The translations under genes and the position numbers were made by a program. The notes beneath the pieces were generated by a model. It saw nothing but the letters and a program-made list of their open reading frames with translations, was not told where the DNA came from and searched no databases. A DNA stretch of 64,000 nucleotides from Chinchilla lanigera (taxonomy: Eukaryota > Chordata > Mammalia > Rodentia > Chinchillidae): contig NW_004955483.1 of NCBI RefSeq assembly GCF_000276665.1, positions 9,231,553 to 9,295,552 on the forward strand, read 5' to 3'. Below, piece after piece: positions 1-11,429 of the stretch. Positions within the stretch are counted from its first letter, which is position 1. Each line of letters begins with the position of its first letter.

Positions 1-899
1 AAAAAAAAAATTGAATGGTATTCTCTTCTTCAGAGTCTAACAGGAGTACTGCTCGCTTTTATGTAAGAAATAGACTTTAAAAGCTTTTTTCTTTTTTGGT
101 GGTGTGGGTGTAGCCTCAATATTGTGTATTCCTTTCAAAATGTGCAAGATGCCTCATGGTCTGTGGGTGGGGGAACCACCTAAGGTGCCCCAACTAGTTA
201 CTCATCCTCTGCTCCTCTCCAGACAGGGAAAACCCAAAGCCCCGCACTCCACTCAATCTGAACAGTAGGCGGGTGGCGATGCAGATACCAATGTCATTTG
301 GCCGAAGCCTTCTTTCAGCAAGATGTGTGCTATTAGTTTGCTATCATTATGCATTACAAGCCAATATATAACTGGCAGTAATGATCAAGTGGAAAACTAT
401 TAGTTGGAAAAATTTACAACATGCTTACATATTTGTCTGGTATAACAGTGAAGGCAGTTAACTTCTCTCCCATAGATGAAGTAAAAGGTAATTATTCCTG
501 GAGCCAGGAGTTAAAGTGTGTGTGTGCATGTGCTGGCTGGTTGTAGAAATTAACAAATGCTTGTCTGTTGACCATATCTGTGGTTTTTCTGTGGAAAACG
601 ACATTGAATTGTGCTTTCCATTTGTGTGTCCCAGGATGTCTGTATCACTTTTAGAATACGAAGGTGAATTAATGAAGACTCTTTAATTCTTTAAAAACAC
701 TCCTAATTTTAAAAAGGAGACACTTAACTTGCTAATAAGATTCTGAAATTTTGTAGGTTGTATGCTAAATTCAAGGAAATTGAATTATATATTCATTAAG
801 AATACATTATCTCTGTTAGGAGAGATTAAATGGTTGGGGTTTTACCAAATGCTAAGTAGTAAGCATAGATAAGGAATGTCATTGCTCTGCACACAGAGA
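1..899. other. Unassigned AT-rich unique sequence
   Basis: The window opens in a run of A (1-10), which may be the tail of a repeat lying outside the window. The rest holds no frame, exon signal or repeat that I recognise. Confidence 0.4.
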
Positions 900-1010
900 C
901 CTGTGTTGAAGTGTCAGGCCTATCAACAACTGTTGGGTGGCCTTTGGCAAGGAATCTAAGTTCCCCAGGCCTTAGAAAGATGAGGAAGTTGAGTTATACC
1001 AGTGGTTTTT
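900..1010 (+). repeat. MIR SINE fragment
   Basis: The stretch 'gtggcctttggcaaggaa' followed by a 'cctcagtttcctcatctg'-like segment at 960-990 matches the conserved central part of the mammalian tRNA-derived MIR element. It is old and diverged and lacks both ends. Confidence 0.5.
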
Positions 1011-1121
1011 AGATGTGGTCTAAGAGAACCCTGGAGAGTTCTAGGTCTCCCAACAAGCTTCTACTGAGTAGGCCCAGGGCTGGGGCTAGACTAGGGTTGG
1101 GTTGAGAACTGGGAATTTGTA

Positions 1122-1432
1122 CAGCCTGAAAATGCCTAAATCCCCAAGCCCAAAATCTGAAACTTTTTGAGCACAGACATAACACCACGAGTGGAGAATC
1201 CTACACTTGAATGTGCCAGGTCACAGTCAGAACAGAGATGCACTAGAAATATTGTAGAAAATGACTCTCAGGCTCTATGTATAGGGTGTAAGTGAAACAT
1301 AAATGAATTTCATGTTTAGATGTGGGTCCCATCCCCAAGGTATTATGTATATGCAAATATTACAAATACGAAAAAATCCCAAATCCAAAACACATTCGAT
1401 CCTAAGCATTTTGGAGAGAGAAGATTCACCTG
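1122..1432. mobile_element. Tigger-like (pogo/Tc1-mariner) non-autonomous DNA transposon relic
   Basis: Repeated 'aaatctgaaa' and 'aaatccaaaa' phrases, 'ctttttgagcacagacat', and an end resembling 'ggatactcaacctg' match a mammalian Tigger-type MITE. A second copy of the same family is at 10444-10774. The two share the internal phrase 'cataaatgaattt/c...tgtttaga'. No transposase remains. Confidence 0.6.
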
Positions 1433-2424
1433 CCTATGAATAGCCACAAGATAGTTTCGTTTCACAGAACCACTGCAGCAAACAATCTTAAGGATCCCTT
1501 CTGACTCTTAAGTCTCAATGAATCCCTAGAGAAAGTAATCCTTGATCAGCGGGAAGCAATCTAGTAAGGTATTGGCTTGTCCCATAAGGAATCCACTAAG
1601 GACAATTTAAAACGAGAGCAGACTTATTGACTTGATCACCTCCAAGGGCTTGCGTCTGTCAGACAAGTCTCAGATGTTTCCAGAGAAACAGAAATGAGGG
1701 TTTCAAAATGTCTTTATTTCTACACCTCTCCCTTGAGGAAACTGAGGGAGAAAAAGTAACAAAAGCCTCTGAAGTTCGGGAGCAACTTCCAGATAGCCCT
1801 TCACCTTTAAGCTATAATCCTTGGCTGGATTTGTCAGCTCTATGTCCTGCTGCTGAAGACAAATAATGGACAAAGTGCCCGTTTTCTGTCATCATGCCAG
1901 ACCAGCGCAGAGGCCAGCAGAAGAACTGTGAGCCATGCCATGGCCAGAGGTGTTGACAGCTCCCTGGCACTCAGATGCACAGCCCCGGCTCCTGCAGCTT
2001 GGGCACCGATAACATCCCCGGGGAAAGAGATGGCAGCAGAGGAAGAAAGTTGCAGTCATCTCCAAGTGGCAATAGCCATGGTAGCAGCCTAGCCATTGGC
2101 CAAGGAGAGAACTCTGGTTAACCCTCTGGCACTGGGGGCCAAGCATGTTTGTACTAGAACAGGGTTCAAAAATTCAGACAGAACCCTGTCTGTTTTTAAG
2201 GACTCCTGTGAAAGGTTTGTTTGTCCCGAGCCTAAATTCAAGCATGTCTGTCTGTCCGTCTGTCTGTCTGTCTGAAACACTATCAGGTAGCACCCCCCAG
2301 GCCCCTTGAATATAATCTTCAAAATACAGAAGACAAAGGTCTTGGGTCTGCAGCTTTCTAATGAGGAATGAGAAATTGTTTTCCTGAACCTCTATGTCTT
2401 GTGACTATTAAAGAGAGTGTTAAT
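1433..2424. other. Unassigned unique sequence with a short TCTG microsatellite
   Basis: No coding or repeat family is recognised apart from a (TGTC)n-type tract at 2245-2274. Minus-strand frames of 77 and 84 codons here are compositionally ordinary and show no domain. Confidence 0.4.
2245..2274. repeat. (TGTC)n microsatellite
   Basis: A tetranucleotide tract of seven to eight units with one internal change (tccg). Confidence 0.9.
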
Positions 2425-2636
2425 TGTTCAAAAGGGAAGGGGAACTGGGGGATGGGGGTGGAAGGGAAAAGAAAAAAAGGATAAAATGGAAACAAAGATT
2501 TGTAAATAAGGAGGGAGGAAGGGTGAAGACAGGGAAGAGGAACTAAGATATATCATGTACGGGTACAAATTGCCTATGATGATGTGATCTTTACGCATAT
2601 CTAAATTGTACCAATAAAGTTAATAAAAAAAAAAAA
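2425..2636 (+). mobile_element. LINE-1 3' UTR fragment with poly(A) tail
   Basis: Purine-rich sequence (ggggaactgggggatggggg and following) leads into 'ccaataaagt' with AATAAA at 2613-2618 and an A-run at 2624-2636. This is the usual layout of a rodent L1 3' end, here severely 5'-truncated with no ORF2 left. Confidence 0.65.
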
Positions 2637-2829
2637 GAGGGCGCTATGTCAGAAGTTCCTGTAGGCTAGTTAAGAGAGGTGGAAAGCTGAAATAACCTTA
2701 AAGGCACTGATGTTAAGAAACTGCCCTCCTGATCCTAAGAACCAGTTAGTTTTGGAAATCAGTCAGTGCAGGAGCTCAGGCTGTTGACTTATAGAGCAGC
2801 TTCACTGGATGCCTTTGTTTGCCAGCCCA

Positions 2830-2919
2830 TTTCTCTCTCCCTCCCTCTCTGTCTTTCTCTCTCTCTCCCCTCCTCTCTCTCCCCTAGTCTTTCCTTCTCT
2901 CCTTTCCTCTCCTCTCCTA
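2830..2919. repeat. CT-rich polypyrimidine tract
   Basis: About 90 bases that are almost pure C and T on the plus strand, with interspersed CTCT and CCTCT units. Low complexity. Confidence 0.9.
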
Positions 2920-3540
2920 TCGTAGTCCAAGGTGATGATAGCTAGCTCTTACTTTAGAGCTGGACTGACATAGGGACACCTAGATTTGCACACTAAACAC
3001 ACGAAGAAGTCATTGGCCATATTACAAAAGGGCTCCTCTTTGGTAAGTAACCTTTTTTTCTTTAATGGCCAGAAGAAGCCAGCAAAGGATACCTTCCCTT
3101 GAGTGTTTTGGAAACCTGGTTCTCATCAACTTTCTGGTTGGTTTTGGCTGTCAAAGTTCCTTGTTCCAGAGCAACTGGAAGCCAGGTTTCTGAGGTTCCT
3201 CCTGCCTCACATTGGCAGCCTCTTAAAAATAACTGTCACTTCAAGTTCAGCTGAAATATATAACTCAAAAAATAAACACAGGCAAAGTGTATGAGTAGGA
3301 CTAGGAAAGGGAGGATTAACCGAGTGAGAAGGAACACTCCTTCTGAAAGGAGTGAAAAATACTCTAACACACTCGGAGGAAGGTTCCTGCCTATATTATT
3401 CCTTGTGCAGTAAATGCAAGGACTTTGAGGCCTTCCTCGTGGTCCATCGTTTCTCATTTTCCTGCTGGGAGGTTTCAAGAAGCCGATTCCTTACCAAGTA
3501 TCTTTAGAATTACCTCAGCTGTGTTTGTCATTGGTTTATC

Positions 3541-3543
<3 letters not shown>

Positions 3544-3572
<29 letters not shown>
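3544..3572. repeat. (TG)n microsatellite
   Basis: An uninterrupted TG tract of about 14 units. Confidence 0.95.
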
Positions 3573-3574
<2 letters not shown>

Positions 3575-4030
3575 TCGGGGGGTGCCTGGGATCCTGATGA
3601 AAGAAAATCAATGCCACATCCACGGGCTTCTTTCTTTTTTTTTCTGTAACTTCAGATGGGAAATCCTCAAATCCATAAATGCTATGATTGTCTTGATCTT
3701 AGCGGTGAAAAACAAGACCAGCAGCAAGAAGGGAAATTCTTCATGCCAGATCCAACACTGTCTTTTGGTGTAGACACTGTCGGGCATTGGCGGGTGGGGA
3801 GAGTTCTGGACGAGAACAGCTGCTGAGACTGAGGTCAGGATTTGGTTCTGGAGCTTTCCCTTTGACTGCTGCCTTATATCCAGACTCTTCCAGCAGTTAC
3901 AGTGGAGGGGGAAAGGTGACAGGGACAGCTGGCAGACTGGAGTTACTGGTTGCACAGCATAACTCCCATTTTCGGGGCGCTGCTCTGTTGGGAAGAGTAA
4001 ACATTACGCCCTCGTCCCCTCCCCCACCAA

Positions 4031-4660
4031 CTTTTCTATCTGCCACACATATATTTCCCTTGGCATTTAAGTGCGCAGCTCTTAAAATTGCTGACAAATA
4101 ATCTCCGTCGCACATTTAGCTGGCACTGCGGCCTCCCTGCGAACGCTCTCTGTATGTGCTTGGGAAGTTGCATAATTACAGTCACTCTAGTTTACTGTGC
4201 AATATGCTGGGTGACTAATGGCCTAATCAGGATTTGAAAAATATATAAACAGCTCAACAGAAGCAATTGATTCACTGAGCTCTTTTCGTCCAGACAAGAG
4301 TGAGCTAATGGTAATAAAAAGGACAGAGGTGTGCAGCGGCATCTTTGATGTATTGAAGCGCGTGTTCCCACAAACCCCGCGCATTATTGCTCATTGATGG
4401 CGGAGCCCGTTTTTCATATGCATGAGGAGGGAGTGCCAAATTGTCGTCCTAATTGGCTCTTACTCGGTGTTCCTCCGTGTGCACACTACACTTGCTACAA
4501 CTTTTTTTTTTTTTTCCTTTCCTCTAAATACTACTGACAGTGACAGCTTTGGAGAGGGGAGCCTGTCACGTGACCCCACCGCGTCATCCTACCCTGCACC
4601 ACTTAATGCAGCTTTGGTCGTGTACCCTGGTTTCTTAGGATAGAATTACAGCAGAGCCTG
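4031..4660. promoter_or_regulatory. Candidate conserved developmental enhancer block
   Basis: This repeat-free block stands out from its surroundings by its dense transcription-factor-like sites. Visible are TAATTA (4173-4178), a TAATCA site near 4224, CAATTGATT (from 4264), ATATGCAT, a POU/octamer-like site (4416-4423), CCTAATTGG (4448-4456), and a perfect 10-bp palindrome GTCACGTGAC (4565-4574) containing a CACGTG E-box. It also keeps CpGs in an AT-rich setting. Such content is typical of vertebrate conserved non-coding elements near developmental regulators. Conservation is inferred, not measured. Confidence 0.45.
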
Positions 4661-5717
4661 TACAGCGGGACTGCCTGGCTCACATCAGGGCATTGTTGAT
4701 TGACACAGATTCTTGTTTTCTTGTCCTCAGTGGCACCTTTCCTTCCAAAACGTCCAGCTGAGAGGCCCAGGAGTCCGGACTGACAATAACAATAAAATAC
4801 ACAGAAAAGGATCCAGTTGGTGCCCTGTCCAGGCAGGAGGAGAAATAAAGCCAGTGTCGTCTCTTTCCTTTGGGATATGTTACATAGCCCCTAAATTCTG
4901 TATCTTTTCCGCTTACACATTTTTTTGTCCCCTAGCTCAACCATAATTTAATTTAAAAATTTTTATGTAAACACTCCATCTCTAAAAGCTAGCCTCTCAT
5001 TTGTGAAATAATTCCAGCCATTCCTTCAAAAATGATGAATGATGGAATATTGCGCTTCCTAAATAATGAAATGGATTGTTCCTTTAGGCACACATCCGTT
5101 CAGTTGTAAAGGGAAAAAAAGCATCCTTTGGCACATTCCCTGTTCCACATTCATGGCAATACTCTTAGGCTTTCTTCTGGCTGTTGAAGAATTATGTGGC
5201 TGACAGGCTGCCTCATAAATAATAGTGAATAATATGCATCAATTGCAGTTATTTCACTTGAAGTTGTAAGCCCACTGGAGCGCAGGACAGCAACCAGCTT
5301 TCCATACTTTCTGGAGCCTGTGCCCCTGGGGTCTCTTGGATGAGACCCCAGCCCAACATCAGAGCTGCCCTGGGTCCTTCTCCCCTTGAATGAGCTACAC
5401 TTCTGTCCTGATTTGTTCCTCCTTTTAGCAGAAGGAGCTGAAAAGCACAAAGGATGAGGAGTTACTTTGGAATCCAGAACATTGTGGATAAAGGAGACAG
5501 TAAAGGAAAGGAAGGTGCAGAAGGTGATGTTTCGGCCTGGTGGGCCCTTCTGGGGTTTAGAAGCAGCAGAAGTTGACGTAGTCAGGTTGCCCCACAACTT
5601 CCTTTGGCTCCGCCCTCACCCTCCACCCACCAGCTGGGCCAGTTCCAGAGCTGCTCCTGCTTGGGAAGCCCAGGTACAGAGCAGGGAGTGGGCTACAGCC
5701 TGAGCCTTCCTTTGGCT
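4661..5717. other. Unassigned unique sequence
   Basis: No family or exon is recognised. The longest minus-strand frame (148 codons, 5151-5597) has no domain-like pattern and no supporting splice or promoter context. Confidence 0.4.
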
Positions 5718-5781
5718 ACTACTAGTTTGCTGATATCTAGATAAATCTCTCAGAAAATTAATTAATAAAAGTATTCTGTAA
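5718..5781. repeat. 64-bp direct repeat, copy 1
   Basis: Matches 6377-6440 over 64 bp with three mismatches and no gaps. The repeat core includes 'actactagtttgctgatat' and ends 'gtattctgtaa'. Flanks are unrelated. Confidence 0.9.
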
Positions 5782-5830
5782 GAATACTTTTTCTGTAACA
5801 TTAAGCTACAACTCCAGCCACTATTGTACT

Positions 5831-5952
5831 TTTTATTTTGAGAGAGCCTTCCTAAGTGACTAAGTTGCCCAGCCTGAGCTCAATCTTGCAATCCTCCTGC
5901 CTCAGCCTCCCAGAGTGCAGGGGTTACAGATGTGCACCACCACGGCCAGCTC
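5831..5952 (-). mobile_element. B1-family SINE (7SL-derived), antisense
   Basis: On the plus strand it reads 'gcaatcctcctgcctcagcc...cagagtgcaggggttacagatgtgcaccaccacggccagc', the reverse complement of a B1 head. It sits between the two 64-bp direct repeats. Confidence 0.8.
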
Positions 5953-7690
5953 CTAGTATTTCATTACAATAGAGAAATGGTTTGAATGTACATGTACACG
6001 TCTTCTCAGTAGTCTTACTAGTTCTGAGACTTCAGTGTACATGAAAGTTGCTATAAAGAGTTGTGTTCACAAAATCATGTGTGCAGTCTTTTATTAGAAA
6101 GCCAAGGGAGTTTTCAAAGTTAATTTGGACAATATTGGACTTTTGCTAAACTTTTGAACTTAACCTCCCACAGAGAGACTGACTGTAAGATATTCCCTTA
6201 CAGCCTTTCTCTGTTTTTCCTTTTCTTCTGTCCCTTTTTCTTTTCTTCCCAACTTTCCATCCGTCTTTTCCTCTTTCCTTCTTTTCTTCCTTCTCTCACT
6301 TCCTTTTGGTAGCTTGAACTTCCTTAGAAGTTTTTGGGAATTAAATAGTGACATGTACATATATTTGAATCAGAAAACTACTAGTTTGCTGATATTTAGA
6401 TAGATCTCTCAGAAAAATAATTAATAAAAGTATTCTGTAAACATTTATCTGAATTTCCCCCCTCCGTTCCTCAAGTTTCTGTCTCTGGTTTCCCATTTTT
6501 AGCTAGGAAAGTACATCAGCCCAAAGAAAGCCAGGTTCTCTGTGAGCATAGCATATCAAACCATCTGTAAAGAAGAAAGTGACGTTTTGGCTTAGAAGCC
6601 CAGATAAGATAGAAAGAAAATGATAGCCATTGGTACAGTAGAATATATGGCACTGGTAGTGAGAATTTGAAATAAGATGTACCTAAATAGCTGGAGATAT
6701 TTAATAGTTAAGAGTTTCATACTGAAAGAAATGTGCACATTGTCTCAAAATCAAAAGAAATTCAATTGGGTGCACAAGAGGTCGGATTGTGGAGAAGTAA
6801 GGATGTCAGTGAAAATCCCGAAAGTACTTCACACATTGGCATTATATCTATTTCTTTTGAATCTTTGCCATCACACAATTAACCTGCACTTTTACCCCAG
6901 TACAACAATCCATCAATTTTATTCCCATCATTTCTGACTGGCAAAATTAAAATAATTCAATTCAAAAAGGAAGACCCCTTTTTTTCTGTTGTTAAAATTG
7001 AATGTCAAAAGAAAGATAGGACTGAAATTATTGCTAGAATTTTGGCTACAGCAGCAGATCTTCGTAGGCATACAGCCGCTGATAAAAGTTGTGAGGAAAA
7101 AAAAAAAAAATCCCCTTCAAGCATACCCAATACTTTTCAGACAACCACTTAATTTTTAAAAATCTCACTGTCAATTTAAAGTGCACTGTAAATACAGACA
7201 ATAGGGTATGATGATTGACAAAAACAGAATGAATTAAGTACAGTAATAGAAAGTTGTGAACAATTATACCTGAATCTCATCAAGTGTCTTTTGCTTACTT
7301 ACATTCACAATTAGTCATAATAGTGAAAGAGAAATGTAGGTGCATATTTAGCTGCTTCAAATGGAATTGAAAGGACAAATATATTAAATTCACACGAAGA
7401 ATCACCTTCAACAGACTCCCCTGCAAATAGTGTCGACTCTTCACTGCTATGAATGAAGCAAAGATAGAAGTAAAATGGGGGTAAAATGAAGAGGATTTGG
7501 GAAAACAATGGACCTTACTAAGCAGGTTTGGTATCCACATCTCTTTGAGGAGGAATGACTAAAACCCAGCCCTGACTTTATTAAGGATGAGCAGACAGAC
7601 AGAAAATAAGCCAAGGATGGAAAAAATAATGTCATTGATATATTAAAAATCAAACACAGTAGTAGCATGTTTGATGTTTGAAAAAATAAC
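5953..7690. other. Unassigned AT-rich sequence
   Basis: Apart from the second 64-bp repeat copy (6377-6440), I see only AT-rich unique sequence with a pyrimidine-rich stretch near 6200-6300. None of the short frames resembles a protein. Confidence 0.4.
6377..6440. repeat. 64-bp direct repeat, copy 2
   Basis: Partner of 5718-5781, offset 659 bp, 61 of 64 positions identical. Confidence 0.9.
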
Positions 7691-7860
7691 ATGGTTAAGC
7701 TTTACATGCCTCCTTGTTCTGTTATGTAGGTGAGGTTTTCAAATCACACTGATTCTGGGGAGGGGGAATGTAAAAATAGAAAAAGCCCCTCCTCCAGAGC
7801 ACACATAATTGAGGACCGTGTTCCAGTGTGGAGCTCTCTGCTTGCCGGTTTAACTTCATT
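7691..7860. promoter_or_regulatory. Weak candidate regulatory block with MEF2-like site
   Basis: Repeat-free sequence containing GTAAAAATAG (7770-7779), close to the MEF2 consensus, and 'cacataattgagg'. It lies directly upstream of an L2 relic. Evidence is motif content only. Confidence 0.2.
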
Positions 7861-7944
7861 GCTTGTCAGCGCGGCACCGCGCACAACCACATTCCCCTTG
7901 GTTCACACTGTATTGTTTGTTTATATGTTTGTCTGCCTGGCTAA

Positions 7945-8060
7945 GGTTGCAAAGCTCCTCTCAGGACAAGGACAACCTCTTGTTCCTTTTTTACATTTCC
8001 CATAGTGCTTTGCACATGGTAGCCGCAAATCGTTCACTAGTAAGTGAAAATAAAGTAACA
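7945..8060 (+). repeat. LINE-2 3' end fragment
   Basis: 'aaagctcctctcaggacaagg', then 'catagtgctttgcacatggtag' and 'tcactagtaagtgaa', follow the order of the L2 3' end (ctccttgagggcaggga / gtgcctggcacatagtagg / tgaatgaa). Confidence 0.7.
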
Positions 8061-8890
8061 AAATGAGATAAACACTCAGATCAGAAAGGTTCCAAGATGT
8101 AGAAGATGACGTGAGCACAGGAGAAAATGAACACAGTAATATCCCAAATCTTGTCATAGGTTAGAAGAAAATCAGTTATTGGTGCTGATGTAGAACTTTC
8201 CTCTGTCAGCTGAACGTTCTAGAACAGAGGTCGATTTTGTAGTTAGATCCAGTGGGAAGATGGTTCCAGCCAGAAATAGTCATACTGGAATCCTTCATTC
8301 ACCACAATCATAAATATTCTTCGTGAATTGGGAATCAAGATGAGAAACCCAGCTTTATATTCTTTTTATAGAAGAACATATCAATTTTGCCACTTGTATG
8401 GTTTTCCTCTTTTACAGCCCCAGCATGCCGTTATCTACTTATTATCCCCAGGTCTGAGTGGAGAGTGCGGTGACCATATTTTATTCATATGCATCCTCTG
8501 GGTCCTGTGCAAAGTAGGCACTCAGCGAATGTAAAGGAAGGAATAAAAAGGCTTGCATTTCTCTAACAGTTAAAAGGACATATGAAACACATTCGAAGGC
8601 TGGCAAGAATTGGTTTTCATATGCTGGCAATTGTGGGTTTTGAAATAAAGTACTACTTTGTGCATTATTTTTATACAAGTATGTTATATACCTGAATAAC
8701 TTTCCAGGTAAAATGTTGTAGGATATTCAGTCTAGTGGGGACTTCAAACCTGTAGCTCAATCTAGCTAAGTGAATTCCCTTGCAGTTGAAAGGGACCAGT
8801 GTAGGTTGCTAAAACATCTTCTAGAAATCTTAGCTTGTATGTATTTTCACCAAATTGCAAACTCGCCCACATTTACCTGTGCAGTGTTAA
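8061..8890. other. Mostly unassigned; weak L2-like piece near 8440-8545
   Basis: 'tcctgtgcaaagtaggcactcagcgaatg' at about 8503-8531 resembles the L2 3' end again. The remainder is AT-rich unique sequence. Confidence 0.4.
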
Positions 8891-8893
8891 TGC

Positions 8894-9017
8894 ATCACTC
8901 CAGGGCCAGGGAGGTAGCTCAGTGGCACAAGTGCCTGCCTGGCAAGCACAAGGTCCTGAGTTTGATCCCTGGTACCAAAAGAAAAAAAAGAGAAAAGAAA
9001 AAAGAAAAAAATCACTC
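8894..9017 (+). mobile_element. ID-type SINE (tRNA-derived) with A-rich tail
   Basis: The body 'ggaggtagctcagtggcaca...ggcaagcacaaggtcctgag...gatccctggtacc' (8904-8976) keeps the Pol III A and B box positions of an ID element. An A-rich tail follows (8977-9010). A short target-site duplication ATCACTC flanks it (8894-8900 and 9011-9017). Confidence 0.85.
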
Positions 9018-10443
9018 TGGTGATGCGTACAGTGACCTGGTGAGGAAAGCCAGGTTGGGGACACAGGCTCCGGGTTTACCTGCACTGATGCTGATTCATA
9101 ATGCAACACTTGGGAATTCACTCTTTTTGCATATGGACGATGTGTAGTGTAGTGATGCACATGTTTTTCTCCGCGTCTCACTCCTGCCTTCTTCCCCCAG
9201 CAATGCCTTGCACCTCAATTTTAAATACATATGAGTCATCCCCACCTCTGTCTGAAAACTCTTTCTCTTTTCCCCCTCATCCATGCCATAGGTTGTTTGC
9301 CATAAAGTCAGTATCATTACACAAAAATCCCTCCACCTTTCATTTGAATGATGAAGTATCTGAAAAGGAAAAGGAGGCGAATCCCTAAATGAGTGTGTCT
9401 GGCTAGGAACGCCAGCCTTTCGTTCTTCAGAATTGTGCTGCTATTCTCAGACTTTACGAGAATGTTGTGTGACTGCAGAAAGGCCTCTGAGAAAAAATAT
9501 GCAGCTATAAAGTCTTGGTATAAATCCATATGGCTGTGGTTCGTGGAGGGTTAATTGCCAAAGTAAAGTTGTTCTGTTAAAAAGCCATTGGTTCCTAAGA
9601 GATGCCAGGATGCATCTGCTAACATTCCTGGAAGAAAGTTCTGCAAAGTTACACATCTCCAGCTCTTGCAGCCACCTTCCGGTGCACTGATCAGAGCTCC
9701 ACAGGGCTATAGCTTTCTACTACACTAATTGGAGGCCTGTGAATTTAACATCTAACCTTGGAAACTGTTGAAACTTTCAGTAAAAACAGGAGACAATGTT
9801 TCCATTTGACTGCTTTCCTGCCTTGTCATTTTGAAATTGAAATTCAGAGTCTGAGCAGAATTCGGAACTATGCAAAACAGGATCTTTTACCATCTTTAAG
9901 TCATTTTCTTGGATAGAATTCATTGAGGGAATTATCTGTTTCTTTAGTAGTGATGATCTACTCCAAGACAGTGGCCGTTTTCCCAGGATCTGGTTCCAAA
10001 ACATCTGTTCTGTCGTCTGAGCCAGGCTCCCAGTCGGTCATCTGCCTGTTTCGTCTACACTGTGCTGATTGAAAGGATTTTTATTAATGACACCGAGGTA
10101 GTAAAGTTCCAGTGAGCTGTGTCAAGTTTTCGCAGCAGTCACATCAGCAAGCACTGGCTTCTCTGTGGAGGCTCTGATAGCACAAGTGTGGCTGGAGAGC
10201 TTGTTTGCAGGGAGCGGGCCCAGGGAGCTGTGGAACAGCCATGTTTCATTTCCTGCGGCTGGGAATGAGTGCAGAGGGACCATTTGGAAAAGCCTGTGGC
10301 TGAATTTTGGCTTAGAGTGATTTTGAAATGGCAGATAAACTGAATTCTTGGGAAACTCGTTTGAATGAGATCAGCTGCGTATTAGGAGTGTCTACACACT
10401 CGTGCGTGCCTACTCACCCGGACACACATGCATGCACATACAC
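9018..10443. other. Unassigned unique sequence, partly regulatory-looking
   Basis: No repeat family is recognised. Around 9500-9650 and 10020-10390 the sequence is repeat-free with mixed composition. It includes a STAT-like TTCCTGGAA near 9625. This would fit a conserved non-coding element but cannot be confirmed. Confidence 0.3.
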
Positions 10444-10774
10444 TGAACATCCCTAATCGAAAAATCTGAAGTGATCCCCAGTTTGAAAGATTTTGAGTAG
10501 GAGCATGCCATCAGAAGTAGAAACACTTCATATCACAAAACTTTGTATCATGGGCAAAATGATGAAAACCATTGTATAAAGTTACTTTGAGGCTACATGT
10601 CTAAGGTGTCCATGAAGCATAAATGAATTCTGTGTTTAGATTTGGGCCCCAGTGTCAAGATGTCCATATATAAATATTTATTTTTAGAATATGCAAATAT
10701 TCTAAAATCCAAAAAGCCCTGAAATCTGAAATGCTTGTGGTCCTGGATGTTTTGGACTAGGGCTACTCAGCCTG
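10444..10774. mobile_element. Tigger-like DNA transposon relic, second copy of the 1122-1432 family
   Basis: It starts 'tgaacatccctaat', carries repeated 'aaatctgaa' phrases and ends 'ggctactcagcctg', which gives recognisable opposite terminal repeats. The internal phrase 'cataaatgaattctgtgtttaga' is shared with the first copy. No coding capacity. Confidence 0.65.
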
Positions 10775-10865
10775 TGTGCACCCAGTGAAACTCTTCGTTC
10801 TTTAGGCGGAGACTGAGACAGCATCAGAAATGGCAAAAGCATTAGACTCTTGGATCTCAGCCAGC

Positions 10866-11083
10866 GCCGTTTTGCCCCCAGTGGACATTTGGCAATACCT
10901 GGAAACATTTTTGCCAAATGTCTCCCAGGGGGAAAATGGCCCTGGTTGAGGGTGTGGTAATACTGCCTTCTATTGAGACGAGGCCGAGGATGCTACCGAA
11001 CGTCCTGCCATGCACAGGACAGTCTTCCACAACCAAGAATTATCTGCTTCAAGTGTCAGTAGCGCTAGAGTTGAGAAAGCTTG
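10866..11083. mobile_element. hAT-type (MER/Charlie-like) DNA transposon relic with rearranged end
   Basis: Phrases 'tggacatttggcaat', 'gatgctaccgaacgtcctgccatgcacaggacagt' and 'caaccaagaattatc' match a common mammalian non-autonomous hAT element. The left end is odd: 10866-10895 and 10911-10940 form an imperfect 30-bp inverted repeat (24 of 30 pairs, inner 12 perfect) around a 15-base loop, as if the terminus had been duplicated in inverted orientation. Confidence 0.6.
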
Positions 11084-11359
11084 CCTTCGGCTCTCTCTTC
11101 TTCTTCGTTGCCAAGGTGATACGTCTGCCTCAATGGACGATGGGGGAACGTGCTTCAGGGCTGAGTGTAGAGAGAGGGAGGGAGATGCAGATGTGGTGGC
11201 GGAAGTGCTTGAGAATGGACTTTTGGAGGCTGTATGACATTTCTACCAAATAGGACTTGGGATTCTGTCTTTATGGATTTGGTAAGACCAAAACCTGTAT
11301 AGGCTGCAGGGCTGTGGCCTCTGTGCTAGAGCTGACCTGAGTGTGTATTTTCTTCAGAG
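11084..11359. other. Unassigned short unique stretch
   Basis: Between a hAT relic and an ancient repeat. Overlapping plus-strand frames (up to 111 codons, from 10918) begin inside the transposon and have no domain. Confidence 0.3.
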
Positions 11360-11429
11360 CACCTGTACTAGTTTCTCATTGCCACTTAACAGTGTGTCAC
11401 AAACTCGATGACTTAAAGCAACACAAAGA

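Larger units (their letters stand above)
2637..4030. other. Unassigned sequence with two simple repeats
   Basis: Contains a CT-rich tract (2830-2919) and a (TG)n tract (3544-3572). Short frames that cross the TG tract are repeat artefacts. No exon or repeat family is otherwise recognised. Confidence 0.4.

Noticed and set aside
5151..5597. 148-codon minus-strand frame
   Set aside because: No recognisable domain, no splice or promoter context, and low-complexity Ser/Pro-rich content typical of chance frames.
8904..8976. Possible tRNA gene (Pol III A and B boxes)
   Set aside because: The sequence is a tRNA-derived ID SINE with A tail and target-site duplication, not a functional tRNA. The same applies to the other ID copies.
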